Part shown: piece after piece, positions 35,465 to 49,239 of the stretch
Layout of the letters: each line of letters begins with the position of its first letter
Numbering within the stretch: the stretch's first letter is position 1
Source of the DNA: Viscum album
Lineage: Eukaryota; Streptophyta; Magnoliopsida; Santalales; Viscaceae
Assembly: GCA_963277665.1 (NCBI GenBank)
Contig: OY728119.1
Coordinates: 318,390,206 to 318,454,205 of the forward strand
DNA length: 64,000 nucleotides
Reading direction: 5' to 3'
The notes under the pieces: generated by a model
What the model saw: the letters and a program-made list of their open reading frames with translations, nothing else
Told to the model about the DNA's origin: nothing
Database searches by the model: none
Position numbers and translations under genes: made by a program

Positions 35465-38237
35465 TGTCACACCCAGTTTTTTATCTTTATCTTTAGTTCT
35501 AGTTCATTTTTTGTTCTCAGTTTTTCTCTCAAGTATCATGTTTGATGAATTTAAATTTTAAAGGGATATTTTTTCTCCTTATTCCTAAGGTTATTCATTA
35601 GTTTAATCTATAATTTTTTATTAAAAATTTGAGTTTTTGGGTTTGAAAGAAAGTTTCCCATGTTTTGCGCATTGTTAGAGGGAAGCGTACGAGATAATCT
35701 AGGAAACCAGGCATGCCTTGGGATGCTTCTAATGGAGAGAACATGGCCTAATCAGTGTAAGAAAAATCATGTGGTATGTGTGAGGGAAGGTTATGTATCG
35801 AGGAATGAACATATCTAGTGGTAGATGCACGGTTTATCAAACTATCCGAGATGCCCATATCTTAAAAAATTTTAATTTTTTTTCCTCTCATGATTTTTCC
35901 CCAAAATGACTCCCCAATTCTAGCTCTAGTTCATAAAACCCAAAGGATTCTTCTAACTGATTCTAAAATATTCCTCCTCTCACCCATGGTGTTTATTTAG
36001 TATTTCTTCATGGTTTTATGCTATATATTTGAGGTAATCCTCTCATATCTTCCCCATCAAACCATCTATTTTATTTTCTATTGAGTTCTTCTTATCCCAT
36101 GGTTATGTGAACCTAGGGTTTATGTTTCACCTTGATTTATGTTGGGGGTTTTTCTTGTTTAAGGGTTCTATTGGATTATCTTGGACAATGGATCCTCTTT
36201 GAGGTTTATTTGAGTGTGCATTTTTGACGTACCATGAGTTTGAGGTAGGTTTCCCTTCTCATATTCCATTAAATTTAAGAATTTTTAGTTTCAGGATTAT
36301 TTCACTATAATTATATGATAAATATTGATGTTTGATATTTAGAATGATTTTTTTGGTGGGAAAAGTTTTTATTTCTTCTACATTGTATGAAAAATGACAT
36401 CATTTTTCTAATTTTTGTACTCCAACTATTTGATAAAATTCTTAGTTGGATCATCATGTGATTTTGGTTTATAAAGAATGGATTGGATTAGAATTTTTTT
36501 TCACTCTAAATGTGGAATTGGTTTTATCAAATGGGTTTTCTAAATAGAATGTATTGGAAAATTGTCGTTATTCATGGTTTGGAAATTGTTTTGGTATATG
36601 ATAATGATGTGTTGTTGATTTTTAAATTTGATAATAATAGTTTAGTCTGAAAATGTGGTGTAACATCTTGAATGATTTTTGTAAAATGATTATGAAATGA
36701 AAAATGGTGTATTTTCACATATTGATAAAGGTAGTTTTTTTCTTTTGAAAAAGGATGCCTAAGGCCCATTTGGGATTTTGGTAAATGTGGTGAAAATTAT
36801 TTTTATGAAAACAATCCTTAGATAATATTCCTACCTTATTTATATTTAATGGATGGGGTGTCATAAAATTTTAATCCTAATGATACATTATTTTAATTGA
36901 TGGGACATCCTCATTGTGGACTCCTCAAGATCCATTTTCGTTAGGCAGAATATGAGATCCTTGGTGTGGAATCCTTTGATATATTTTGTTCATGGAAAAT
37001 ATTGATGCTATGGGTGATTAAGGGTGGTAACTTTTGTGCAAATTATTATATATGTTATATGTTCCTATGATGGGATTCATAGTTGACATCAGTTGGTTCT
37101 ACCATCATAAAAATCTTAAAATGGAGAACTAATATAGCTAGAGATGTTTTTGAGAACGATTGATGCACTAGTTAGGATTATGCTCTGGCTAGTGGCCCAT
37201 TTCATGGGGTATAATTTTTTATTATTTCAATGGGATGGTTCCCCTTAGTTAGTCCATTTAGGGAATGATAAATCATATTTAGGATAAATTTTATGTCATC
37301 GAGTAAGTCATGATTTATGAGTTGAGTCAATATGTATTAAATGTTTTACATTATTCATTAGATCCTAGGTTTATCCCATGTATATTTCCACTTAGTTTTC
37401 TATAACATATGAATGAGATAATTTTTTATTGGTTACACTTGAGTGCTTATTTTCCAGATTCCGTTTTATGTGTCTATTATGGTTCTATCATATTTGTTTT
37501 GTTCTTATGGAATGTGATTGGTTGGATTTCAAATGATTGGGGAAAAATGTATTAATGTTTAAATGTTTTATATCCCCTTGTTCCTATTTAAAAATGAAAT
37601 AATTACTTTTCCCTTATAAATAGTAAAGATGGTTTGCTGAAAATAACCTATATTTGGAATGAAAAAACAAAAATAGACCATGATTGGTTTTAAAGTGGAA
37701 AATGCATGGAAAATATTAATTTTAGGTATTTTATTTAAAAATTGAAGTTGATGTTTCTGTATTTATAGGAAGTGAATTGGGAATAGATTTTTTGGGGCCT
37801 TATACTATGTTTTAATACTAAATCCAATAGTTCTTTCTTATTTTTAGCTTATGATGCAGGTCATGTATTTATCCAGATCTCCATGGGAGATGGTTGGTCT
37901 TGGTATTGGAGAGTGACCCTCAGGGTCACATGTAGATTTTATAGTTGTCAGGTTCAGTATGTCTTTGTTATTAGGTTGTTGTATTCTCAGTTTCTCTTGT
38001 AAAATGATGTTCACTTTGGATATTTTTTTATATTGGTCAATTGTATTTAGTTTCCACTGTTCGTTTTATTTATTTATTTTTAGATAAATCATTCCCTTGA
38101 TTACTCGTACGGTGCTTGAAACTATTTTCCATCCCATGTAGATTAGGAACTCACTTCGGGAATTACCATGGATTGGCTCGGATGATTGGTTCGGGGCCAA
38201 ACCGGGTTAGTTCTTGAAAGATTTGTATGAGTTATGG
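35465..38237 (+). repeat. Element D 5' LTR
   Basis: It contains a TATA-like CATAAAACC near 35932, GAGGTAAT at 36031 (donor-like site 1), GAGGTAGG at 36242 (site 2), and degenerate tandem phrases GGACATCC..TGTGGACTCC around 36900-37000. It ends at GAGTTATGG. Downstream TGGTTATTTAGCAGG is the worn primer site. No gene is present. Confidence 0.8.
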
Positions 38238-38238
38238 T

Positions 38239-38253
38239 TGGTTATTTAGCAGG
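38239..38253 (+). other. Element D primer binding site (degenerate)
   Basis: TGGTTATTTAGCAGG compares with the tRNA-Met site TGGTATCAGAGC. The ends match and the centre is changed. It sits exactly where the LTR alignment ends. Confidence 0.5.
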
Positions 38254-39400
38254 CCTAAATTTCAGAGTGCCCTATGTTATTTCAAGTGTTATGGTAGATA
38301 GAGTTAGGATGGGATAAAATGTGGTTTATGTCTAGGGAAGTGTCTAGACAACACCTTCTAGACCGAAGCATGATTTCCCAAGGGATATTTCATTTCATTT
38401 GTTTTCCTTGGTTCATATGGTTTTTTGGGATTTGAATATGGTTTTAGGATAAAGTTATTAATTATCTCATAAGGCATAAAAGTAATATGGAGCCGAGGAA
38501 ATGGTCCTAGAAGACTATTTGTTATGGTGGTATCACTGCCATATGGCCACCAACCATATGTACAAACCACAAATTGATAATAGTTTCCCCTATTATGATT
38601 TATATTGTGTCTTCATAAATTCTTTAAATTGTTTAGAAAAGACATTTTTTTGAATTATCAAAAAACAGTTTTTAGTGATATTGTTTTTATTTTGGAAAGA
38701 TGAAAAATTATTTTTTCAATTCATCTTGACGAAATGTTTATAAACTTTACTTTTATAAATAAAATCTATATTTCACTAATATTATTATTTTGTAAAAAAA
38801 GAAAATTGTTTTAAAGTGGGTTTCTAGGTTAATTTTTAATGTGAAATAATGATATCTAAACAAATGATTTTTTATGGAATTAGATTTTTTGAGTTTCTAA
38901 AAAGGTTTTGAATGGGACTAATGATATTTATATTTTGATGTTTTTTAAGTTTGTAGTTAGAATTTTTTTAGTAGTGGCTAGTGGTTATTTTGAGATGTTT
39001 GGTAAAAGATGGAATTTGAAGTAGATTGGAAGTTAAAATATGGGTGGAATGTTTTGTTCGGGAAAATGGAAATGCTTTGTTTTAACCATGGGTATTTTCA
39101 TGGGTGCTCACAAGTTTGATATGTGTGCTTAAGTGGTTGTATGATTTTCTGGATTGTAATGAGCTAATGAGTGACTTGGGTGGCATGATAATGTGTATGT
39201 GCGAGGTTCCATTGAATACCATTGATGATTGTAAAAATCTAACATGTTTGTTTTATTTTGAAATTTTTTATAATAAGAAAATATTAACATTTTTCTAGCC
39301 AATGATTGTATAGATTTCTCCCCATGTTTTGGGTGTGTTTATTATGTTGTGTTTGAGGTTAGGAACTCTTGTTTATGAGTTGGTTTTTATTGATCTATTG
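38254..39400 (+). mobile_element. Element D leader, no gene seen
   Basis: About 1.1 kb of AT-rich sequence lies between primer site and gag. The short open frames at 38358-38570 (minus) and 39104-39298 have no family features. Confidence 0.55.
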
Positions 39401-40080
39401 TTTTTATTATTATTTAATATTCTACCCCGTAGGGATTTTATGGATATTCAAAATGAGCCCATAGGTGGTTCACCATTGGCTGATCCTCAAGTGGGTCAAC
39501 CTAAATATTTCTTTCTTGGGGTTCAGAAGTTTAATCCAATAAAATTTTATAACAAAGTAGTTCCTCTCAAAGTGAAAGAGTGGGTGTGAAAAATTTGAAG
39601 AAAATTATATTTTCCTTATTTTCCTGATTAGTTAAAGGTAATGTTTTCTACTTTTATGCTTGATGGTCTGGGATGAAGGTGGTGGAAGTTGGTCTCTCAA
39701 AACAATCCTTGAGAAGATCTCACTTGGTTGTTCTTCAAGGCTTCTTTCATTCCTCAGTATTTCTTTGATATAGTTTGGTGATAAAGGGGATGGAGATGTG
39801 TTGTTTATAGTATGTTGATAGGTCATTTTTGGATTACATCAATAATTTTTTGTATCTTGTTACTTACTCTCTAGAGTGGAACATGAATGAATCCTTAAAG
39901 GATCGATGTTTAAAGAGTGGTCTTTGTCCAAAATTATAGTTGAAGGTGTCACAAATTTATTAAACCTCCTTTGCCGACATGGAAAGGTAAGAAATTCTTG
40001 TTGAGCCTATGTAAGCAGGAGTACTTGAGGTAGACACTCTTTATTCAATATTAGGAAGTGATGGATATAATTCCATAAAG
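39400..40080 (+). pseudogene. gag: Element D gag remnant (Ty3/gypsy type)
   Basis: The open segment ending at 39589 reads GVQKFNPIKFYNKVVPLKVKEWV, then LEENYIF-like sequence. A shifted frame gives RWWKLVSQNN (39675-39705), then EDLTWLFFKASFIPQYF (about 39710-39770), and later NMNESLKDRCLKSGLCPKL (39884-39940). These are the ordered blocks of the plant gypsy gag family: the EW motif, the WW motif, the T-W-x-x-F-K..F-I-P-Q-Y-F block, and the final F-x-x-G-L-x-P block. Stops and frame changes abolish the protein. Confidence 0.78.
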
Positions 40081-41526
40081 GATATGGGGAAGTGGTCTAA
40101 TGTTGTTAGTGTTGGCCACAAAATTAAAAGAAATCATAATCTGTCTTAAAATTCTCTTAAGCATGTGATCATGGGTTGTCATCCTTGAGGAAAGCCAAAC
40201 CATAAAAATCAAAAATATTTATGTTCTCTAACGATCTTCTATGCATATGGAAACCTAGGTCACTTTTAACTGTTTATTGGGGTGTTTCCATGAATCGATG
40301 TAGATCTAGTTCATAGGAGTAGTGCACTATTCTAATCTTGGTTTTTAAATTCCTTTCTATATAAATATATTTCTTGAAATAGTTGTATTTGGTGGTGTTT
40401 ATTTTGTGTTGCATCTTCTTTATATAATAAAATTGGATGTTTTGAACCTCCTATGAATTCATATTTTAGTGAAATATTATTTTTATATTAAAAGATATAG
40501 ATTCTTATCATCTTATGTTGTGGTATGTATATTACATTTGTGTTTTCCACCATTTATTCTTATTTTTGATAAAAGAGGGTGATGGTATATTTTTTATACC
40601 CCTTTTTTCAGAGGAAATGAGTAGTTCCAACTGAGAATATTCAACTCATGATTTAATGGAAGGATATGCTACAAAAATAAGGCCTCATACTATATGATCT
40701 AGGGTGAAGATGACACTTCATGAGAAATAAATGGGTGAGGGGTCTTAATCAAGCATTGTCTTCCACATGGAAACATAAATAACACATATTCCCCTAATGT
40801 AGTTTCTTCATCCATAAAGGTACTATTTTGTAAAAATAGGCTATAGAGACCATTTTTTCTGATTTCAGACAATTTGGTTGGAAAGTAACTCATTGATTAT
40901 AAGTAGGTGTCGTGGTATCAATTTTTTGAGGCTTCATCGGTGGTACCTTTTCAAAGATTATTTTTTTGTTTCCTTTTGTGGTTTACTATTATGGTGGGAG
41001 ATTATTGGCTGGTAGGGGAAATTTATATGTTTATTGTCCAGTGTGGGGAAAGTTTTAATATTTAATCAAATTGTGCTTCCCATATCAACATTTGATAGTC
41101 AGTTCCTAAATGGTGGGGAGACCCCGCATGGGTCTTTTTTGGTTTATTCAAGTTTTGATTAGTGGTAGTTAATTCTAAATTTTGGGGAGTCTGTTCTAGA
41201 ATCCTGTGTTAGTAACCTAGTTTAACATCTGATGCCTGATTCAAAAAGTTCTTATTTATTTGATGCTATCAATTTTTTGGTTCCTATCTAATTGGGGGAA
41301 CATTTAACTTCTATGGAAATGTGTTTTCATCATTCCATAATGTTTTTGGAAAAGGTTATGGATCATTTGATCATTTTGAATAAGAATTATTTATTTCATT
41401 TAGTGTATGAAGTGTTATTATTTTAAGTGGTTGGATCATGATTTTGTAGAAATATTTTATCTTTTATTGATCATATGGAATCTTTTGCGGCATTCTAGGG
41501 GTGTAAACCGTTATGGTGGGGAGAAT
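40080..41526 (+). mobile_element. Element D interior after gag, no recognisable pol
   Basis: I see no protease, RT, RNase H or integrase motif on either strand. The small open frames 40699-40893 (minus) and 41407-41601 (plus) lack family features, and the latter runs into the 3' LTR. It ends in the purine-rich GGTGGGGAGAA polypurine tract just before 41527. Confidence 0.6.
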
Positions 41527-44287
41527 TTTCACACCCGTTTTTTTGTTTTTATCAATGGTTATGATTTATTTTTTGATATTGGGTTCTATATAAAGTTCTG
41601 AGTGTTATAGGTTTAAATTTTTAGGTGATTTTCTTATCTTTGGTCCCATGGTTATTCCTTAGTTTCCTTAAGAAATTTTTGTTTAAAAGGCGAGTTTTTG
41701 GTTTTGATAGTAGGTGGAACATGGTCTGCACACGTTTGAAGGGAACTATGCCGCATGCTCGTGGTGACTGTATGGGCAATGAGATTTTTCTAGTGGAGAT
41801 CAATGAAATTTTCAACATTAGATAAACCATGTAGTTAGTGTGTGGGGAATGTTTTTCTCAAGGAAGAACCATCTGACATAGATGCTCTATGATTTACCAA
41901 ACCGTATGATCTACACGTATCTTAATTTTTTTGAAATTCCAATTCTACCCTCTCAAGAATTTGGCCCCAAAATACTTAAAATCTTATACCTATATATTTT
42001 TTAGAAAAACATAGTATTCTACATCCTTCTCTATGAATCCTCCTTTATTATTTTGTGTGGATGTAGGGTTTTATCAATGTTTTGATCTTTTTTTGAGGTA
42101 ATCCTCTCTTATCTTCCCTCTCTTCCTCTATTATTTTACTTTATCTTGTGTTCTTATTCCACTTGGTTCATGTTGACCTATGGTTAAGGTTTCCCCTTGA
42201 TTTATTTTGTGGGGTTTTTTTATTAAATGTTTCTCTTGGTCAATGATGGACCTTGGATCCTCCACAAGGTAGTTTGGGGTGTATGTTGTCAAATCAACAT
42301 GAGTCTGAGGTAAGGTTCCCTTTGCGCTTGCCATTAAATTTAAGAATCATTATCTTCGTTCTCTTTACCACTTCTTCACATATTATATATTTATGTGTGA
42401 TAATTATAATATATGTTTGGTGGGAAATGTGTTGATAACTTCTTTTTTGTTTTGTGATAAATGACATTGTTTTTCTAATTGTTGCACAGCAACTATTTGA
42501 TAAAATTCCCAGTCAGATCTTGCATGTGATTGGTGGGTTTTAAGTAATTTTTTGGATTTGAAAATGATATTGTGGCACAGTAAATTTTGTGTTGGATTTA
42601 TAATATTTGTTTCATAAGAAGTTTGTGTTTTACAAAAGTGGTAGTCCATGGTTTAAAATTTAGTTTCATATGTGATGATGGTGCATGAGCCATTTGGAAC
42701 ATTGATGAAAATGGTTATCATTTACAAATGTGGTGTGATAAATTGAATTATATTTATAAAATGATATGTAAATTTAAAATGGTGTATTTCCACCATTTTT
42801 TAAGTTATATTTGATTCATTTGAAAAATAATGCTTGAGGTCCATTTGGCCTTTTGTTAAATGCAGTGAAAATTATTATTATGAAAAATCTCCTTGGATTA
42901 TATTATTTAATTGTCTATATTTAATGGATCGGATATCCTTACTGTGGATTCCATAATTTCAATTATATGAATGGGTGGTACTTCCTCTTTGTGGAATCTT
43001 TATGACACATTTACTTTGAAGAGAAGAAGACATCATTGGTGTAGACTCCTTTGAGAACTATTATTCATAGTAAGAGATTGATATTTTGGGTGATTCAAGA
43101 TGGTGAATGTTGTGTGAATTGTTATATATGATATATGTGATTGTTATTAGATACTCAGTTGACATTATTTTTCTCACCTACTTTATAAAATTGATAAGGA
43201 GACCTGGCAAAAAGAGATAATTTTATGAGAACGATTGTTTCACTAGTTAGGATTATATGATGGCTAGTGGAACGTAGCATGGGGATATATTTTGATAATG
43301 TTTATATAGGATAGTGCCACTCGGTAAAGCTATTTAGTGTGTGGTGGATCATGTGTTTGTGAAATTCGATTTCATCGAGCGGGGAATGCTTTCCATGATG
43401 ACTCAAGATGTGTACCATGTTATGTGGTATTCATGTGATATTAGGATTATCCTATTTCTATTGCCACTTTGTTTTCTACATCATATGATTGAGATTCTTT
43501 TTGATTGGTTACTATTTAGTTCATATTTTATGTTGTCCTTATTATGTGACAATTGTGGTGCTCTCATGCATGGTGTGTTTCATTGGAAAGTAACTGGTTG
43601 GATTTCAAAGGCTTGTGGAAAAATGATTTAAAGTGAAAGTATTATAAAATCCCTTTTCTCTATTTTGAAATGAAAGCATCACCTCACCTTAAAAATCTTA
43701 AAGTTGTCTTCTTGAAGATAATCTTAATTTGGAATGGAAAAAGTGAAATAGAACATGTTTGGTTTTAAAGTAGTAAATTTATGGAAAATATTACATTTAT
43801 ATATTGTATTTTAAACTTGAAGTTGATGACTCTTTATTTATGGGAAATGAATTTGGAATAAAATTTTCAGGCACACCTATTGATTGTTAATACTAATGCC
43901 TATAGTTATATCTTTTTTTAGCTTCTGGGGTAGGTCTTAACATGCCTTTGATCGTAATGGGAAATGGTTGGTCTTGGTATCTGAGAGTGGCACTCATGGT
44001 AAAATGGAGATGTTGTGGTTTTAAGGTTCAATTGGTCTTTGTTGTTTAGTTGTTTAATTTTCAGTTTGGATATTTTTATATATTGGGATTCTATTTTTTT
44101 GTTCCACTGTTCAGTTTATTTATTTATATTTAGCGAAATTATTCCCTCAATTACTTTGATGATTCCCGACACTTGTTTTCATCCCATGGGAATTGGGAAT
44201 GCCCTTCAAGACTTCACATAAATTATATCATGTGAACAATTTGGGGATGAAATAGGTTGGTTCATGATAGTTATTAAATTAAAACAG
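41527..44287 (+). repeat. Element D 3' LTR
   Basis: It starts TTTCACACCC (from TGTCACACCC). It aligns with the 5' LTR at GAGGTAATCCTCTC (42096), GAGTCTGAGGTAAGG (42301-42315), the ATTGTGGA-type tandem phrases (42930-43060), the CTAGTTAGGATTAT phrase (43242, versus 37168), and the GGTTGGTTCATGATAG end. The open frames at 43341-43631 and 44015-44221 fall inside it. Confidence 0.8.
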
Positions 44288-45614
44288 TCTACTAAGGTTT
44301 GAATTATGTGGAAGAATAAATAAAACATAAATACACATTAAGAATTTTTCCTCTTTTTTAGATAAACCATTTAGGTTTATACCTAATTTATTATTAAGAA
44401 ATATTCCAAATAATACTATGAAATCTAATTTTTAGTTTGGTATGATAAGAATGTATTTGGAATTTTATTGGCTAATACATATAGATTTTGGAAGTGTGAC
44501 CCATATTGTATTCATGAAAATAAAATGTTATACTCAAATTTATCTTAGAAAAAAGGCTATAAAATGAATCAATATCAATAATTAAAGATATAAGGCCAAA
44601 ATATTTCCTTCTAAAAGGAATTGGATGAGAATTAGGTCTATTTTAATCACTATCTCTATAGTTTAACTCCCAATAAACTCATTTTGATCGTATCCATGAA
44701 AAACAATTTTATATTTTTTTAACTATTAATTTTGAATCAAATTTATATTGACCTTATTCTATAATATAAATTATTTTGATGTCAAATATGGAATGATTTT
44801 TTCAAAATTAAATCAATTTATTTATTGTAAATCAATTTAAAATTATGTCTGCTTATGCATTGAAAAAATGGATTTTCCAAAGAAAAATTTGAAAAGATTA
44901 AATTTATTTATATCATAATTCAACAAGAAAAATTATTAAAATGACAAAAATTATTTAAATTTTTATATTATTCAACTAATATTACTTTTTAAATAATTTA
45001 AAATATATGTTAACATTTTAAATTATTTAGATGAAATATATGTTTCAAAAAAATATGTATTTTTTCACTATTCATAATTTTTTTTTATTTTGAGAATATT
45101 CTAAAAAATTCCCAAAAATATATATTTTATATTTTGATTTCAAAAATTAATTTTAAATCTGAAAATAAAATTTCAAAAAGTAGTAAAATTTAATATTATT
45201 ATATTTACTCAATGCTAGACTAAACTAACTTATAGAAAAATATTATTTATCCGAAATCATTTATTTTTTTTTGAAATAGTTCTTATTTAATTTATCATTA
45301 ATATATTACCATTAAAATTATTTTTTTCATGTGTAAAAAATAAATTTTAAATAATTTATTAATTCATATCAATACCCTCCAACTTAACTACTAGGTTATA
45401 ATGGTCAAGTCTACATAATAATATTTTAATAGAGAACCTTGTTTCAATTGAAAATTATTTTATGTGAATATTAAGTTATAAATGTGATTGAATTTATTTA
45501 AAAAGTAATATCGTTTACTGTTTTGGGGTGTTACATTCTCTTCTAAACATGGGGGTTCATATCTTATACTCTATCAAAAATGATTTCCACATATTAAAAT
45601 ATATGGGTGTGACA
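44288..45614 (-). repeat. Element G 5' LTR, piece 2 (U3 end)
   Basis: It continues the G LTR after D. TTTAGATAAACCATTTAGG (44356-44374) parallels the host LTR near 60880. The block GAATTTTATTGGCTAATACA near 44460 and TTTTAATCACTATC near 44641 parallel host LTR 60960 and 61190. The segment from 45390 parallels 10550-10774. It ends GGGTGTGACA, the counterpart of GGTGTCACA. Confidence 0.72.
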
Positions 45615-48600
45615 CACATTATGTTTTAAATACTATTTAACATAAAATAATTATAATTTAGATATATTTAATACAATTCCTAAATTTTCAGTCAAATATA
45701 TATTATATTTTATTATAAATTTATTTTGGGGTTAATTGATTTTTCTGGAAAATTTTTCAACTAAATAATTTTCTTCATATTAATTAGTTTAAAACACCCT
45801 TATTTATTAATTATTAAAATTATAGATTATATATATATCTATTTATGTGTGTTTTTATGTGAATTTTAATTTTTATATTTATTATTATTATATATATAGT
45901 TAATATGAAATCGTCTTTTTCATTAAAAACAAAACTTCCTACGAAAAAATCTTTTACACTGTGTATGTGAGATTAAAATTAAATTAAATTATAATTTTTT
46001 TTTGAATTTTGTTACGAAAAATGGATTCCAAATTTGAAAAATACATAATTTTTATTATCTAAAAAGTTCAAATTAATATTTTTACGTAATAAATAATAAA
46101 AAAGTAAAAATCATTTACCATGGTTATTGTAAAAAAGGGATTTACCATGGGATAATCTAAAAAGGTAAGTGAGAAAACGTGTCTAAAAAATATCATATAG
46201 GAATATTTCCACCATATCATGTATAAGTTTCACTAATTTTTAATTTATAAACCTTTTTGATTGTGAACAACATGGTTACACCTTTTTCATTTGAAAAATT
46301 ACAAGTGTTGAACTCACCTTACTAATAAAAGGACACCCCTCTCATAACCACATAATACATAAAAGTAATTTTTATTATCCATTCCCTACTCAAATATATT
46401 CATTAATTATCTAAACATATCCTTGAATTTCTTTTACCATAAATCCATCCAATGATGTATTTGGTGTCAAACCTAATAAGGTTGTCTGAAGAAGAGGTAT
46501 TGTGCTTAACTAAACACTCTTTTATTATTTATTCTTCCACCTCCCTATAATATTCGTAAATCGAATAGTATAATAACAACAGTATATGACATACACATAA
46601 ATGTTATTTGGTTATTTTCATAACCTAAATCCATATCCTATTCCATAAAATTGGAAACAAAATCATCATTCTTGTGTATGTTAGACTACCACCTCAGGAG
46701 CCGATATTTTTTTTCATAATTCCCTCCCATGGATAGTTAAAACAATGAATATATAGTATATATATGTTATTTATTATATTATTATACTTACTTAATTATG
46801 ATATCAAATATACCTTCTTAATTTCTATCATGTGGGGGATAGAATAATGTCGTTAGTCTGTACAGCGGACTACCCCTAGCAATGTGATGTGATTTGTTAT
46901 TCAATAATGCTTTTTATTGGATTTAATAAGGATAATGTTACCGAATATATGTTAAATAATTATTATATTAATGAAATAATTATAATTATTAATTGATAAT
47001 ATATCATTTTATATCTTACCTTTCTACTCATTAAAAATTGATAACGTCATTCATACATACTGGTGGACTACCACCTCCAAGAATCGAGGCGATTAGTTTT
47101 TCAGCACCACAGAAAAAGGATGATATATATAAGTATACTTCAAGATAAACTATGGTATTTAGGGTATTATGATCACTTTTAATGATAAAATATTACTTTC
47201 AGCCATTCTATAATGATAATTGAAAATCACAAATGTTACTCATGTGTACTTATGTCATACCGTCTCCATGATTGTAATGTAGTACATTTTTCAAAACCAT
47301 AATTCATGAATGGTTTTAAAATTATAATTATTAATAAATATTATAACTATTTCATGATTATTATTCTTTATATTTTTAATCAATTACCACTTTTACCTCA
47401 GCCAACACACTAAACTCATTTTGAAATAATGAACCGAATTTCCTTAAAAAACACAAAGTGGTCTTAAATGAATAAGTATTTAAATATATTATAAAAAATA
47501 TAAAAAATTATTTAATTATAATGAATTCATATAGTTGTTTTTTCATGAAATCAAGTAATTGATATTTTATTATTATACATAAGTTAAAGGAAACCAATGG
47601 AAAGTCTAGACTCAAGGTAAGGGTCTCTCATCTCACTTCTACTTTTGTGAGACCCATTCTATATTCACGAATTATTTTTTTGGTGTATATACTTCCTATG
47701 AATTTATTTTATTATTATTTTAATGAAAATTATTGGGATTAAAAAATATATATAATGTTCCCCATTTCATGAGGTTTTTATCCAGGGATTAACAAGGCAG
47801 CATGATATTTCACCTTAATTTCCCTTTATTAAAGAGTATTGTTTTTAATGCATATTATTTAATTTATATGGTGTATATTTTTCCATTTTTATGTAATATA
47901 ATTATTCTAATTATTTTTATGATATTTAATTTTCAATTTATGTTATTATTTCATGGGTATTGTAACTGAAGTGTTACCAAAGTAGTGAATTCTTTATGAT
48001 AAAATATTCTTTTTAATCAGGATTGTTCATGCATGAATTTATATTAGAGGTAATTATTTGATAATTATCGAATAAAACACATTAATTTTATTATACTCCA
48101 GTTATTCTTGATGAATTCATGTAATAATACAATTTTCCTCTCTTTGGTATTTAAAATGATTTAATAAAGTTTTATATGAAAATATGACTTTATTTCTCTC
48201 TTCAGTCGAAAATATGTTCCTTCCAAATCCATGATTTGTATAAAAAAATTTAAAATGTGATGTATTATGATTTTTCAATTTTATTTTTACCCATAAATAT
48301 CATTTTAATTTTTTTAATGTAATAATCATGTATTTTTCCAATGAGGAAACTTTTGTCTTTTATAGAAATTCTAAAGGAATACTGTTTTAATGTATTCAGA
48401 ATGAAAAAAATTTCTCACCATCAAGAACACTCGATTTTTAATGAATATGTTATATGTTTCAAATTATAATTTTTAAGAAAATTATTTATTTAATGTTTTG
48501 TTATGTTTTATATTTTAAATATGTTTTTTTAAAATGGAGTGGATATCTTCCTCAATAAATGTTTCAAGTTATATTTCAAAACCATTTCCCACCTAATATG

Positions 48601-48706
48601 ATATTATTAGATATTTCATAATTTGAAATTGATATTTTATGCAAGAATGTTTTTATGGATATTTTAATGGTATTTACAATCATCAAAGTCAGAAAACATT
48701 GATGAC
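45615..48706 (+). repeat. Element H 3' LTR, piece 2
   Basis: It aligns with 1490 to about 4580 of the H 5' LTR. Shared landmarks are the TATA-like AATAAAAGG (46325), the identical GAAGAGGTAT donor-like site (46491), the module array, the AGGTAAGG site (47615) and the CTCTTTGGTA-type segment (48141, versus 4007). Homology breaks at ATGAC (48702-48706), where E is inserted, and resumes at ATTAC (59680). Confidence 0.78.
46650..47290 (+). repeat. Array of four ~185-bp modules, H 3' LTR
   Basis: Cores lie near 46690 (GACTACCACCTC), 46868 (GGACTACCCC), 47064 (TGGTGGACTACCACCTCC) and 47250. The 47064 unit holds a GGTGGACTACCACC inverted repeat. Confidence 0.65.
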
Positions 48707-49239
48707 TATTAGAAGGACCTAACCTTAAACATTACATAATTTATTAAATTGTTTTATAATTAATTTTCACACATTAACAAAGATCATTTCGGTTTATAGT
48801 TTTAGAGAAATATTGTATATTTCATACATATCAACCCACATGTATATAAAGTGGGTAGTACTAAAATAGTATCCATTTCTTCCATAATATCAATGTTTTT
48901 AATAAAACATAAAATATTTTCAGGAAAATTATTTGAAACATTTTACTTATATTATTCATTTTCATACTCATCCTTAATCCCTGTGAATAACATTTTAGAA
49001 CATGGTATGAGAATCAAATCTCATTAAGGTACATAATGAAGAGTAAAGAAAACATTAGTCCATTAATACTTATAAACATATAGAATAATTTTCACAAATA
49101 CATACTTCATTCTCATAATATATCATATACTTATAATATGAGAACAAGAGTTTTTTATAAAACATTAAAACATAAATAAAGAAATAAAGTTAACATGGGG
49201 AATTAATTACTTAACATTTTGACCATGAGGTTTCCTTAT

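Larger units (their letters stand above)
35465..44287 (+). mobile_element. Element D: Ty3/gypsy retrotransposon with long LTRs and gag-only interior
   Basis: LTRs are 35465-38237 (2773 bp) and 41527-44287 (2761 bp), and the first starts TGTCACACCC. Flanking duplication is TCTAT (35460-35464) versus TCTAC (44288-44292). A purine tract GGTGGGGAGAA precedes the 3' LTR. The 3.3-kb interior shows a gypsy gag remnant and no recognisable pol. The layout resembles large retrotransposon derivatives, which move using enzymes of other elements, though a later pol deletion is equally possible. The two LTRs are strongly diverged. Confidence 0.82.
6479..45614 (-). mobile_element. Element G: Ty3/gypsy retrotransposon, with D and M nested inside
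   Basis: The minus-strand element has its 3' LTR at 6479-10774 (4296 bp) and its 5' LTR at 32721-35464 plus 44288-45614 (about 4070 bp once D is removed). Next to the 5' LTR, TCTCTGATACAA (32707-32718) is the complement of a tRNA-Met primer site, matching 10 of 12. Next to the 3' LTR, TTCTAACCCTCT (10775-10786) is the complement of a polypurine tract. The interior, once M is removed, is only about 2.9 kb and keeps a gypsy-type gag trace near 31560-31960. No convincing target duplication was seen, so the right end is good to a few bases only. Confidence 0.75.

Noticed and set aside
38526..38537. TGGTATCACTGC as the D primer binding site
   Set aside because: The D LTR pair ends near 38237 by length and alignment, about 290 bp before this site.
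43341..43631. 96-residue hydrophobic open frame resembling a membrane protein
   Set aside because: It is in the D 3' LTR. T-rich codons give hydrophobic translations, and the 5' LTR does not keep the frame.
44655..44659. TCTAT at 44655 as the right target duplication of D
   Set aside because: G LTR homology already resumes by about 44295, and TCTAC at 44288 matches the LTR length better.
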